The notes below the pieces were generated by a model. That model was not told the DNA's origin. It did no database searches and saw only the letters and a list, made by a program, of their open reading frames with translations. DNA of 64,000 nucleotides from Fluviirhizobium alvei (GTDB lineage Bacteria > Pseudomonadota > Alphaproteobacteria > Rhizobiales > Rhizobiaceae): positions 1-64,000 of the forward strand of contig NZ_JAUOZU010000015.1 of NCBI RefSeq assembly GCF_030551875.1. Reading direction: 5' to 3'. Positions 34,899-44,108 of the stretch are shown piece after piece. A program made the position numbers and the translations under genes. Position 1 is the stretch's first letter; every line of letters starts with the position of its first letter.

Positions 34899-36746
34899 CT
34901 ATTCCGCCGCGACGCGATAGGCGTCCTGCGCCTCGTCAGGCTCGGCCGCTTCGGGAGCATCGTCGAAGGTGTCGGGCAGATCGGCTTCACCCTCGAACGG
35001 ATCGAAAGCATCACCTTCATCGACGACGCTCCCATCAACCGGAGCGCCTTCGCCTGTATCTGCATCTGTGTCCGCATCGACCGCGGCGCCCTCAACGGGC
35101 GCGTCGTCAAGGCCATCCCCTGTGGCGTCAACCTGGATTTCCTCGTCGTCGAGAGTATCGGCTTGGCTGATCAGATCGCCGACATCATTCGGATCGGGCG
35201 CGAAGAGCGCCGACGCATGGACGAAATGACCTTGCTTGAAGTGGTCGACCAGAGCCGCACGGGTTTCGCGCACCTTTGGACGCGGCAGGACGTTGACCTC
35301 CTTCGCTGCCGCTTCGAGTGCCTGCCGCGACAGGCACAACAGGAAATCTTCGGAGCCCATGTTCGGAAGGTACCCGTCGGCGCCGATGGCATCGCCGGCG
35401 ATGCGGGAAACGACACCGCTGTTCGACATGCCGCGCCTGCACGACAGGACGTCGATCAACATGGAGCGGGCGGCGACGCGCACCGTCTCCGTATCGAAGG
35501 CGAGCTTTCCGTCCTGGGAAAACAGACGTGCGGCATGGCGCCGGAAACGCTTCGGTCCGAACACGGCGTCGTTGGCGCCGGAGTCGACGCGGACATTCTG
35601 GCCGGCAAAAGCGAGAACGAGCAAGGCCATCAGCATGTCGTCCTCGATCGGCGCGCGGCCAAGCGCCTCGTGCAGTGCGTCGGTGCGGAAATCGCCGATC
35701 ATGTCATGGCCCTTCTGCGTGACGTCGGGACGCGACTTCGGCGTGTCGATGATGCTGCCCTCATGGACAGCGTCCTGCCCGCCCGTCGCGGAGACGCCGC
35801 CCTTCCCGTTCGTTTTGCTATCTTCCGGCATGCGGAAGGCAACCGACTGGACCTTGCCGTCGCGGTCGAGATACATGGCCACATGATCGGACTTCGAAGG
35901 CTTGCCGTAGACTTGGCTTGCCTTCTTCGGGAGTTCCGGCTGGCCCCCGCTGTTCACCTCGACGATCGCACCCTTCCTCGGAAGGTTGTTGGTCATCCAT
36001 TCCTGCTGGGCGCCGAGGAAGGCTTCGACATTGTTGGTGTAGCGGCTGTCCTGGTCGGCGGGAGCGAACAGGTCCTCGACCCACTCGATGCCGTAGGCGC
36101 TGGCTAGATCCTCACCGAAGCTCGCATCCTTCGCGTACATACGGGTTTTCGAAAGGGCCCGGGAAATGTTGTACCAATCCGCCCGCTCGTTCTTCTTCGG
36201 CTTGTGCGCCTTCCACACCTCTTTCTGTTCGTCGAGCGAGGCGGCTGCGACAGTGCGGAGCTGCTGCTCGTTCGGCATGTCGCCCAGCGCCATGTGATCG
36301 AGCATGGCCGGCAGCACATTGGCGAGCAGCCGGAGTTTCCGGATCTGGCGGACCGCTAGAGCGAGTGCGACGGCAATTGCTTCCTCGGTCCAGCCGAGAG
36401 CGACAAGCCGTTCGATGCCGCGCCACTGGTCGACGGGATTGAGGGGTTCACGGGCGATATTCTCGACCATCGAGCGCATGGCGCCATTGTCATTGACCGC
36501 CTCGCGGACGATCACCTCGATTTCATCGAGGCCGGCGGCGATCGCCTGTCGGACGCGGCGGTGTCCTGCCTGGATGATATAGCCGTTGCCTCCGCCGGTC
36601 TCCGGCGACACGACCGGCGGCTGGATGATGCCGACCGCCTTTACCGTCGCCAGCAGCATGGCATCGGCCTGGGCTGAGGACTTTGAACGGCGCGCGTCGT
36701 CGGGATTGTCCTTCAGCGCGCGGGGGTCGAGTTTCAGGATCTGCAT
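34899..36746 (-). CDS. Large ParB-like protein with acidic tail
   Basis: A 615-residue protein. The N-terminal ParB/Srx-like domain (about residues 1-110) starts QILKLDPRALKDNPDDARRS and has YIIQAGHRRVRQAIAAGL and the SMVENIAREPLNPVDQWRGI helix; a helix-turn-helix region follows (WTEEAIAVALALAVRQIRKL). The C-terminal 75-80 residues are almost all acidic with Ala and Gly. The ATG at 36746 follows AAGGAG. It has no ParA partner nearby, and its length is about twice that of a partition ParB, so it may be a regulator or nuclease-like accessory protein rather than the plasmid's partition protein. Confidence 0.85.
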   Translation of the reverse strand: MQILKLDPRALKDNPDDARRSKSSAQADAMLLATVKAVGIIQPPVVSPETGGGNGYIIQAGHRRVRQAIAAGLDEIEVIVREAVNDNGAMRSMVENIAREPLNPVDQWRGIERLVALGWTEEAIAVALALAVRQIRKLRLLANVLPAMLDHMALGDMPNEQQLRTVAAASLDEQKEVWKAHKPKKNERADWYNISRALSKTRMYAKDASFGEDLASAYGIEWVEDLFAPADQDSRYTNNVEAFLGAQQEWMTNNLPRKGAIVEVNSGGQPELPKKASQVYGKPSKSDHVAMYLDRDGKVQSVAFRMPEDSKTNGKGGVSATGGQDAVHEGSIIDTPKSRPDVTQKGHDMIGDFRTDALHEALGRAPIEDDMLMALLVLAFAGQNVRVDSGANDAVFGPKRFRRHAARLFSQDGKLAFDTETVRVAARSMLIDVLSCRRGMSNSGVVSRIAGDAIGADGYLPNMGSEDFLLCLSRQALEAAAKEVNVLPRPKVRETRAALVDHFKQGHFVHASALFAPDPNDVGDLISQADTLDDEEIQVDATGDGLDDAPVEGAAVDADTDADTGEGAPVDGSVVDEGDAFDPFEGEADLPDTFDDAPEAAEPDEAQDAYRVAAE

Positions 36747-37098
36747 GGGATTGGCTCCTTCCGAGGTTTGGGAACCGGCAAGTGCCGGTTCGTGTCCGTC
36801 TTCAGTTCTTTCCGAAGACATCTCCCGGACCGCAGGGCGATTGGGCCGGCGCAACTGCGCCCGAGCGGCCCTGGTCGTCAGGACGAGCGGGGCAGCGCCT
36901 TGCGAGAACGACGGGCAGGGTTGAGGAGGGGGCGGTTGAGCGACAGCGGCGACGGGTCGACCGATCTGCGAGAGGGGTTTCTCTTCCTTTTTCCTCCTAC
37001 TTTCTATTTCCTGTTCCACCACACGCTGTCGGAATAAGGATTGATAATAGTTGATAAACGACCTATCTTCTCCTGCGTCACGTCAGATGGAGAACAAC
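36747..37098. promoter_or_regulatory. Divergent promoter region between the ParB-like gene and parDE
   Basis: A 352-base gap. At 37041-37060 TTGATAATAG is followed directly by TTGATAAACG, a tandem repeat with a 10-base period ahead of parD, as expected for an antitoxin operator. The rest is GC-rich and without gene-like frames. Confidence 0.5.
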
Positions 37099-37365
37099 AT
37101 GATCAGTGCCGAATTGGGAAAGCAGCTCGAAAGCTATATCCAGCAACTCGTCGACACAGGTCGTTACGGCTCGAAAAGCGAAGTGCTGCGGGAAGGTGTG
37201 CGACTGGTGCAGGACCGCGAGACCCGGCTTGCCGCACTGGATGCCTCCATCATGCGCGGCATTGCCGATGCCGACGCTGGCCGAACGAAGCCGGCGAGCA
37301 ATGTCTTTGATCGACTTGAGGCCAAGTACAGTGCGATGGCTGACAAGGCCGAAAACCCGGCATGA
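37099..37365 (+). CDS. parD: ParD-family antitoxin
   Basis: An 88-residue ribbon-helix-helix antitoxin: ISAELGKQLESYIQQLVDTG, RYGSKSEVLREGVRLVQDRE and the toxin-binding tail ADADAGRTKPASNVFDRLEA are typical ParD features. The ATG at 37099 has GGAG seven bases upstream; an ATG at 37087 lacks a site. It overlaps parE by 4 bases. The DNA-binding domain probably represses its own promoter through the TTGATAA repeats. Confidence 0.93.
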   Translation: MISAELGKQLESYIQQLVDTGRYGSKSEVLREGVRLVQDRETRLAALDASIMRGIADADAGRTKPASNVFDRLEAKYSAMADKAENPA

Positions 37366-37658
37366 TCCTTGAGTTTTCCAGCGAGGCGGAAAGTGATCTC
37401 GAGCAAATCGCCGACTATATCGCTCAGGACAATCCCCGGCGCGCGCTGTCATTTATCCGAGAATTGCGCAGCAAATGTGAGGATCTCGTCGAAAGTCCGA
37501 ACGGCTTCGCCCTCGTCCCCCGTTACGAGCACCATGGTATCCGTCGGCGCGTGCATGGCAACTACCTGATCTTCTACCGCGTCGAAACCGTGAAAGTGGT
37601 CATCGTCCATGTCCTGCATGGCGCCACCGACTATGGCGCCATCCTGTTCGCGGATTAG
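37362..37658 (+). CDS. parE: ParE/RelE-family toxin
   Basis: A 98-residue toxin of the ParE/RelE fold: SEAESDLEQIADYIAQDNP with ARRALSFIRELR-like helices, then GIRRRVHGNYLIFYRVE and a final VHVLHGATDYGAIL. ParE toxins act on DNA gyrase. It follows parD with a 4-base overlap. The pair gives a second, independent stabilising module besides vapBC. Confidence 0.93.
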   Translation: MILEFSSEAESDLEQIADYIAQDNPRRALSFIRELRSKCEDLVESPNGFALVPRYEHHGIRRRVHGNYLIFYRVETVKVVIVHVLHGATDYGAILFAD

Positions 37659-37703
37659 TTTCGGCTGGCCGGTCTGGGGCGATTTTTCGCTCAAGCCACC
37701 GGG

Positions 37704-40700
37704 CTAAGCGGCGACCTTCTCTGCCCCTGCATCCTCCCGGGCCGATGTCGCGAGCGCCTCCTCGACCTCACGCAACTTCTGGCGCTTCTCAGCCAGTTCG
37801 TCGGCAAAGGCGAAGGTGCCACCCTGCCGCGACTGGTACGAGGAAAGCCGCCGCTGGTAGTCCGCAAGTCGCTGACGGAATCGCTCGCGCTCCTCCTCGA
37901 AGCCGTCGAGCGCGTGCTCAAGGCGAGAGATGGCACCGAGCGGCGTGACGGTGACCGCCAGATCTATTTCGTAGTCGGCGCCAGTGCGCTGTAGCAGGGT
38001 CTGATAGTGGTAGTTGTCGCCGCGGCCGAACCTCTCGCCGTCATAGACGAGATCGAAGCCGCCGATCGACGCGATGTGGATTTCACCTTGGCTCTGGAGC
38101 TGGACCAAGGTGAGGATCTCCTTCATCAACGCCCGGCCGGCCTCCTTACGCTCCGTGTAAGGCTTTCCCATCACCATCATCGCGAAGGCATCGCCTGATG
38201 TCGGAACCAGCCGTTCGATATCCTGGCCGATCTCGCCAATCCGCCGGGTCGCCGTTTCGATTTCGCGCTCGGCATCGCGGACCTGCCGCCGCACGGCGAA
38301 GAGATCGTCGTCATGAGCGGCCCGCAACCGTTCGAGACGCGCGATATCGGCTTCAAGACCCGCTTTTTGCATCAGGCGCTCGTCCCCGCTGGCAATCGCT
38401 TTGGCCATTGCGAACTGGTTGGCTTGGCCTTCATTCAGGTCTTCGAGCCTGCGGATCGAGGTATCGCCGGAAAGGGCGGCGGCGATGAAGCGGGCCTTGC
38501 GCTCGTTCTGCTGCCACATCGTCGCGTCGAGCGAGCCCTGCGTGGCGTAGGCGTAGATATCCACCTCATCATGCTGGTTGCCCTGGCGGACGATCCGGCC
38601 CTCGCGCTGCTCGATCTGCGACGGCAGCCATGGCACATCGAGGTGATGGAGAGCCTTGAGCCGTAGTTGCGCATTGACGCCGGTGCCCATGGTTTCGGAT
38701 GAGCCGATCAGGAAGCGGACCTTTCCGGCGCGCACGTCGCCGAACAGGCGCTGCTTCGCTTCCGTCTTCTTGTAATCCTGCATGAAGGCGATTTCGGATG
38801 CCGGCACGCCCATGCGGATCAGTTCGTCGCGAATCCAGCGATAAGCGGAAAAGCCGCGCGTCTTCTCAACATTGATCGTGCCGAGATCGGAGAAGATCAT
38901 CTGCGCGGCGCCGGGCAGTTCGTATGCCTTGCCGTCCGGGCGGACATAGCTGTTCTGCGCAGTTTCCTGCCAGATCCGGTGCGCATTGCGGATGAGCAAA
39001 TTGAGCTTGTTCTCCGGCTCGTCATCCATCGCCGGCATGACCAGGCGCAGGTCGATCGCCGCATGGCGTCCGTCGGTGATGACGGAAAGCAGGATGTCGT
39101 CACCGGGCTCGGGTGGACGGTCGCGCTCCTCGATGGCCTTGATGCGGGTTTCCAGGACCTGTTGATAGGCCTTGAAGGCGGGTGTCGGTGCGGCGGTGAG
39201 AATCTGCCGATTGCCGGTGGCGATGTCAGGCACCTTCACATAGGCCTTCAGGTCCTCCGGCATCACCACGTCGGCGAAGGCGCGGAACATGGCGATCAGT
39301 TCCGGCACATTCACGAAAGACGCGAAGCGGCTCACCGGCTTGTATTTGCCGGAGGGCTGCAGTTCCAGCTCCGTCTTCTCGTCGCCGAAATTGCTCACCC
39401 AGGCATCGAACTCGTGCAAGCCCCGTTCGCGTAAAGCCTCATGACCGAGCAGCCGCTGGATCGAGAACATTTCGCCGAGCGTATTGGTGATCGGCGTGCC
39501 CGAAGCCAGCACCAGGGCACGACATGGATTCTTCGTCTCGATGAAGCGGCTCTTCACATAGAGGTCCCAGGCCTTCTGCGAGCCGTTCGGATCGATGCCC
39601 TTGAGTGTCGACATATTGGTGGCGAAGGAAAGCTTACGGAATTCCTGCGCCTCGTCGACGACGATCTGGTCGACGCCGATCTCGGAAATGGTCAGAAGGT
39701 CGTCCTTGCGGGTGGACAAGGCTTCCAGGCGTTCCTGCAAACCCTCCTTCAGCCGTTCCAGCCGTTTGCGCGACACCCGATCCTCGGCATCGACCTTCCC
39801 AGCCAAGTCCTCGTAGAGCTGCAGCTCGTCCTGGATCATCTGTTGCTCAAAAGCCGAGGGCACGCCGATGAACCTGAACGCCGAATGGGTGATGATGATC
39901 GCATCCCAGACGGCGGTCGCCGCACGGCTCAGGAAACGCTGACGCTTGTCTTTGGTAAAATTGGTCTCATCGGCGACGAGAATGTTGGCCGACGGGTAGA
40001 GCGCCAGGAATTCTCTTGCCGCCTGCGCCAGGCAATGACCGGGCACGACCAGCATCGCCTTGGCGATCAACCCGAGGCGGCGCTGCTCCATGATGCTTGC
40101 CACCATGGTCATGGTCTTGCCGGCGCCAACGGCATGCGCAAGATAGGTCGAGCCGGAAGAGATGATCCGCCAGATGCCGCGTTTCTGGTGCCCATAAAGA
40201 ACGAAGGCGCCAGAGGCGCCGGGAAGTTTCAGATGGGAACCGTCGAATTTGCGCGGTGCGATGTTGTTGAAGCGGTCATTGTAGACCCGAGCCAGCCGGT
40301 CGGTGCGATCGGGGTCGGTCCAAACCCAGGTCTGGAAGCTTTCCTTGATCTTCTGAAGCTTGTCGCGCGCTGCTTCTGCGTCGACGACGTTGAGCACACG
40401 GCGCTCGCCGCCTGTATCCTTGATCGTGTCGAAGATCTGCGGCACGCGACTGTTCAGCCCATCGGCGAGCAGTTCGCCGGCATGGCGGCGGCTGGTGCCC
40501 CATTCGGAGGTGCCTGCGGCAGTGTAACCCAGCTGCCTTGCCTCGACCGTCCATGACCCCAGTTCCGGCATATGATGAATGCGGATGTCCGCTCCCATCG
40601 TCTCCATGACGAAGGCGGTAACGTCCGAGGCAGGTATCCACGGCGCGCCGAGACGGGCCGTGATGTCCGACGGGCGCAGATCGGCTGGCTGGACTTGCCT

Positions 40701-42845
40701 GAGTGCCACGACATTGCGCCCGAAAGCCGGATCAAGCGCAGCGGCGGCCTGAGCTGCTCCGAGCTTGGTGCGGACCGGGCCGGAGAGGTAGGCGTCTGAG
40801 GTCTGCCAAGAACCGTCAGTCGGATCGCAAAAGATCCCATCACCGAGTTCGGCAATAACCGCCTCGGAGTCGCGGTGCAGGAGTTCGGCGATATGGTCGA
40901 TATCGACGCGGCCGCACTCGTTGAGCACCACGGCCAAGGCATCGGCGGCGGACGTAATCACCGGGGCGGCCGGCGGCGAGATCACCCGTTCGGAAAAGAT
41001 CGGACCGGGTCGGGCGGTATCAGTCTCGAGGTCATAGTCCTCGATCGACGCGACCAACCAGCAATCGGGATCGTCACGGAAGGGCTGAAGGTTCGGCTGC
41101 CGATGGGTCTCCCGCACCTCACCGGTCTCGGCATCCTCCGAGATCGAAACCGTCGTGTGGTTGATCGGGCCGAAGTCGCGAACGAATGATGACCAGGCGA
41201 TGCGCAGGCGCACCTGGTTGTCCTTCCAGGGGCGATCCTGTTCTTGGCACCTCAGCACCTCGCGCACCGCGTCCCGGACCGGGATCAGCTTGCTGATGAT
41301 GCGGATTTGCTTCTCGGACAAGCCTTCGGCTGAACGGACCTTGCGGACCTTGATCGGAACCGGAGAGTCATCGACCATCTGCATCAGGCCGTGCCTGGCG
41401 TCGATGAAGAAGCTGCCCTCGCGAACCTTCTCCTCTCCGGGGCGAAGATCGACGATCTCCCCGAGTTCGTCCTCCAGTTCGATGTCGATTGCTGACGGCT
41501 CGCCGTCGTAGCGATCTTCAGGAAGAAGAGAGATGGCGGCCTTCAGTGCCGTTTCGAGATCGACGCCGGCGCGACCACGGCACGTATAGGTCTCACCAAA
41601 CGGGCCCGACGTCAGCGCGTGGTCGCCAAGCACGAAATCAGGATGCCGTGCGAACCAGCGATTGATGCGGATAGCGCCTTCGTCTTCTGTTGCAGGGCGG
41701 ACTTCATCCAAGTCGAGCCAGGTCTGGTCGCCCTCTGCTTCTCCAGCCTTGCGCTTGCGGAAGAACAGGAGATCGACGACGACGTCCGTGCCGGCATCGC
41801 GGCGGAAGGCGCCTTCGGGCAGACGAATGGCCGCAATCAGGTCGGCCGATCTGGCGATGTGCTCGCGGGCTGTGCTGTCCGCCTTGTCCAGCGTGCCGGA
41901 ACTGGTGACGAAAGCTGCGAAAGCGCCGGGTTTCAGGAGATCGATGGACCTCGCGATGAAATAATCATGCAGCCTGAGACCAAGCGAGCGATATTGCCGG
42001 GCGGAGCGCACGGAGCGATCGGAAAACGGTGGATTGCCGATGGCGAGATCGTAGATCGGCGAGAGTTCAGTGCGCGCGAAATCCCCTTCGATGATCCGCG
42101 CCTTTGGCTGAAGCAGCTGGACAATGCGCGCTGTCACCGGATCGAGTTCGACGCCAGTTACATAAGCCTTGTCACGATACTCTGCCGGCATCAACGCCGG
42201 AAACAGGCCCGTGCCGATGCCCGGCTCCAGCACGCGACCGCCGCGCCAGCCCATGCGCAGCAATCCCGCCCAGATCGCCCGGATGATGAACTCCGGCGTA
42301 AAATGCGCATACTGCGTGCAACGCGACAGGCTATAATAGTCACTCTCCGAGACGGCACTTTCGAGCGACGAGCCGAGATCGTCCCAGCCATCCCGAAAGC
42401 ACACCTCGCCAGGGCGTCGAAACATGCCGTTCGCCAGGTCTGACGCTCCGAAACCTGTGAACCGGACAAGCTTCGCTTGCTCGCCTCTCGTGGCGGTTCT
42501 CTCCTGTTTTTCGATTTCGGCGGCAAGCCGGATGGCAGCGACATTGGCTTTGGCCCGCTCTTTCCACGAGGCGGCGAGGCCGCGATCCTCGCCGTCATCG
42601 AGATAGAAGTTCGTGCGGTCGCCCTGCCGGCGTGGTGCTGACCGCCGGGGCGGCGCGATCGGCAGCGCCGGTGCGGGCGCGGGCGGCGTCGGATCGGGAT
42701 CATCGTCATTCGCAGGTTCGGGGGCCGCCTCGGGTGTGAAGACACTGAGGCCCATGACGCCAAGACCGAACCCTGACGACAGGGCTGTATTCCCGAACAT
42801 ATCGAGGGTGCCAGGCGGATCAAGCAAAAAAGGATCATTGGACAT
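37704..42845 (-). CDS. Methylase-helicase fusion, DarB-like
   Basis: A 1713-residue protein. After a proline-rich stretch (about residues 50-75) comes an N6-adenine methyltransferase domain with VLEPGIGTGLFPALMP (206-220) and the catalytic NPPF (271-274). A superfamily 2 helicase follows, with Walker A AVGAGKTMTM near residue 902, DEAQEF near 1063 and motif VI QIEQREGRIVRQGNQ near 1418; the last 250 residues look coiled. No nuclease motif is visible. This layout matches phage P1 DarB and related plasmid proteins that protect incoming DNA from type I restriction. GGAGAG precedes the ATG. Confidence 0.88.
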   Translation of the reverse strand: MSNDPFLLDPPGTLDMFGNTALSSGFGLGVMGLSVFTPEAAPEPANDDDPDPTPPAPAPALPIAPPRRSAPRRQGDRTNFYLDDGEDRGLAASWKERAKANVAAIRLAAEIEKQERTATRGEQAKLVRFTGFGASDLANGMFRRPGEVCFRDGWDDLGSSLESAVSESDYYSLSRCTQYAHFTPEFIIRAIWAGLLRMGWRGGRVLEPGIGTGLFPALMPAEYRDKAYVTGVELDPVTARIVQLLQPKARIIEGDFARTELSPIYDLAIGNPPFSDRSVRSARQYRSLGLRLHDYFIARSIDLLKPGAFAAFVTSSGTLDKADSTAREHIARSADLIAAIRLPEGAFRRDAGTDVVVDLLFFRKRKAGEAEGDQTWLDLDEVRPATEDEGAIRINRWFARHPDFVLGDHALTSGPFGETYTCRGRAGVDLETALKAAISLLPEDRYDGEPSAIDIELEDELGEIVDLRPGEEKVREGSFFIDARHGLMQMVDDSPVPIKVRKVRSAEGLSEKQIRIISKLIPVRDAVREVLRCQEQDRPWKDNQVRLRIAWSSFVRDFGPINHTTVSISEDAETGEVRETHRQPNLQPFRDDPDCWLVASIEDYDLETDTARPGPIFSERVISPPAAPVITSAADALAVVLNECGRVDIDHIAELLHRDSEAVIAELGDGIFCDPTDGSWQTSDAYLSGPVRTKLGAAQAAAALDPAFGRNVVALRQVQPADLRPSDITARLGAPWIPASDVTAFVMETMGADIRIHHMPELGSWTVEARQLGYTAAGTSEWGTSRRHAGELLADGLNSRVPQIFDTIKDTGGERRVLNVVDAEAARDKLQKIKESFQTWVWTDPDRTDRLARVYNDRFNNIAPRKFDGSHLKLPGASGAFVLYGHQKRGIWRIISSGSTYLAHAVGAGKTMTMVASIMEQRRLGLIAKAMLVVPGHCLAQAAREFLALYPSANILVADETNFTKDKRQRFLSRAATAVWDAIIITHSAFRFIGVPSAFEQQMIQDELQLYEDLAGKVDAEDRVSRKRLERLKEGLQERLEALSTRKDDLLTISEIGVDQIVVDEAQEFRKLSFATNMSTLKGIDPNGSQKAWDLYVKSRFIETKNPCRALVLASGTPITNTLGEMFSIQRLLGHEALRERGLHEFDAWVSNFGDEKTELELQPSGKYKPVSRFASFVNVPELIAMFRAFADVVMPEDLKAYVKVPDIATGNRQILTAAPTPAFKAYQQVLETRIKAIEERDRPPEPGDDILLSVITDGRHAAIDLRLVMPAMDDEPENKLNLLIRNAHRIWQETAQNSYVRPDGKAYELPGAAQMIFSDLGTINVEKTRGFSAYRWIRDELIRMGVPASEIAFMQDYKKTEAKQRLFGDVRAGKVRFLIGSSETMGTGVNAQLRLKALHHLDVPWLPSQIEQREGRIVRQGNQHDEVDIYAYATQGSLDATMWQQNERKARFIAAALSGDTSIRRLEDLNEGQANQFAMAKAIASGDERLMQKAGLEADIARLERLRAAHDDDLFAVRRQVRDAEREIETATRRIGEIGQDIERLVPTSGDAFAMMVMGKPYTERKEAGRALMKEILTLVQLQSQGEIHIASIGGFDLVYDGERFGRGDNYHYQTLLQRTGADYEIDLAVTVTPLGAISRLEHALDGFEEERERFRQRLADYQRRLSSYQSRQGGTFAFADELAEKRQKLREVEEALATSAREDAGAEKVAA

Positions 42846-42937
42846 GAAAATGCTCTCCTTGGAAAAGGGGCGAGCGCCATCGTTCCTCTGGCAGTGAGGT
42901 TGCGGGCGGTCGCGAGGGTGTTGGAAGGATGCGCGCG

Positions 42938-43335
42938 TCAGCGGCGGATCAGGCTGATGGATATGGAAGTGTGGTCCATCACGATCCGCAGATGCGTCGC
43001 GTCGGGCTGAGCCGCCACGAGCTTTTCGAGTTCGACGGCGTCGATGAATTCGACCCCGTCATCCCCCCGAAATATCGGCGCTTGTAGTGCCAGTAATCCG
43101 GGTTGGTCTTCGGATCGCATTCTTCGGCATAGATGACGAGTGGACGTTGTACCTCGGCGAGTTTTCCGTTCGAGAGAACGTAGACGCACTCGTCACCGAC
43201 CAGCCACAGGCCGGCTCTGGCCTCGGCTTCAGGGGATATTCCCTGATACGGAATCCGAAAGCCGCCGTTTGCGGCCGCGTCGGCACGGCCACGCGCCAGA
43301 ACGGCGCAAATGTCCGTGAGGGAGAAAGTGAACAT
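42938..43335 (-). pseudogene. DUF3085 gene with a one-base frameshift
   Basis: From ATG at 43335 the frame reads FSLTDICAVLARGRADAAAN, GLWLVGDECVYVLSNGKLAE and WHYKRRYFGG, the DUF3085 family. At a run of six G (minus strand; 43062-43067) the continuation GDDGVEFIDAVELEKLV lies in another frame; seven G would join them into a 132-residue protein ending in SISISLIRR at 42938. The break may be real or an assembly error in a homopolymer. Beyond the shift the original frame reads about 35 unrelated residues. Function of DUF3085 is unknown. Confidence 0.8.
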
Positions 43336-43346
43336 GTCGCCCTCCG

Positions 43347-43952
43347 TCACGCCGCGAGCGCGTCGGGCAGGTAACGCAGATGTACCGGCAGCTTGGCCGC
43401 GATCTCCACGTCCGTCAGGTCGCCTAGCAGCTTGCATGTGGTGCCGCCTGGACTGGCGAAGAACATCACCGTGCGCTTGCCGCGATCAGCCTCTGGCCAA
43501 CGCCCGCCGGTATAGCCGCGATAATCGTCCGCCGTGCTGCTCCAGATATGTTCGAGACGCTCCTGGCGCGTCATCGCCCGGACGGGGCGGGATTCACGCT
43601 CGACGATGGCTTCGCGCATGCGTTCGGGCGAACCCCTGTCGGCGAGGTCGCAATAGCCGTGGAAGTGCCGGATGCGCCCGTCGATCGACAACGTGAAAAA
43701 GATGCTGGTGATCGAGCCAGTCAGGAATTCGCGCATGGCGAACATGTCGCCGCGCATCCAGAGCGGCGGCAGGATCTCGAACATGTAATCGTGGGATGCC
43801 TCGCCAATCTCGAACCATTCGCCGCGATAGAGCGCACCACTGTCATCGTTCTCCCACCGGTTCGGGCGTTGGGCATGGCGGTCGAACATGCGGAACATCT
43901 GGTGCCGGTCGGCGACACCCTGGAATACCTTGCGGATGGGAGAGAGGTTCAT
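43347..43952 (-). CDS. DUF1419 family protein
   Basis: A 201-residue protein matching DUF1419: the N-terminal VFQGVADRHQMFRMFDRHAQ, LYRGEWFEIGEASHDYMFEI and LPPLWMRGDMFAMREFLTGS stretches. This family occurs on rhizobial plasmids beside DUF3085 and DarB-like genes, as here. It has no known catalytic motif. It runs 11 bases upstream of the DUF3085 gene and is probably cotranscribed with it. Confidence 0.85.
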   Translation of the reverse strand: MNLSPIRKVFQGVADRHQMFRMFDRHAQRPNRWENDDSGALYRGEWFEIGEASHDYMFEILPPLWMRGDMFAMREFLTGSITSIFFTLSIDGRIRHFHGYCDLADRGSPERMREAIVERESRPVRAMTRQERLEHIWSSTADDYRGYTGGRWPEADRGKRTVMFFASPGGTTCKLLGDLTDVEIAAKLPVHLRYLPDALAA

Positions 43953-44067
43953 GATGGGCTCCTTTCAGCCTCGTCGGGAGGGACGCGCAGCGCATCCTTG
44001 CGATGGCGCCATCTTCTCTTCAGCCCTTCCTGACCCCTCCCCCGCGGCCGCCTCTCCGTCCGGCGGG

Positions 44068-44108
44068 GTCAAGGGCCGGCTTCAGCCGGGCGAAGCTTCA
44101 CCCTTGAC
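44068..44108 (-). terminator. Nested hairpin at the end of the Toprim gene
   Basis: GTCAAGGG (44068-44075) pairs with CCCTTGAC (44101-44108), and an inner CCGGC-TTCA-GCCGG lies at 44076-44089. It overlaps the stop codon of the leftward Toprim gene. It shares GCGAAGCTTC and CCCTTG with the hairpin at 45152-45186. Confidence 0.45.

Noticed and set aside
34782-36107. A 441-codon plus-strand open frame inside the ParB-like gene
   Set aside because: Antisense shadow; the ParB-like domain and ribosome site support the minus strand.
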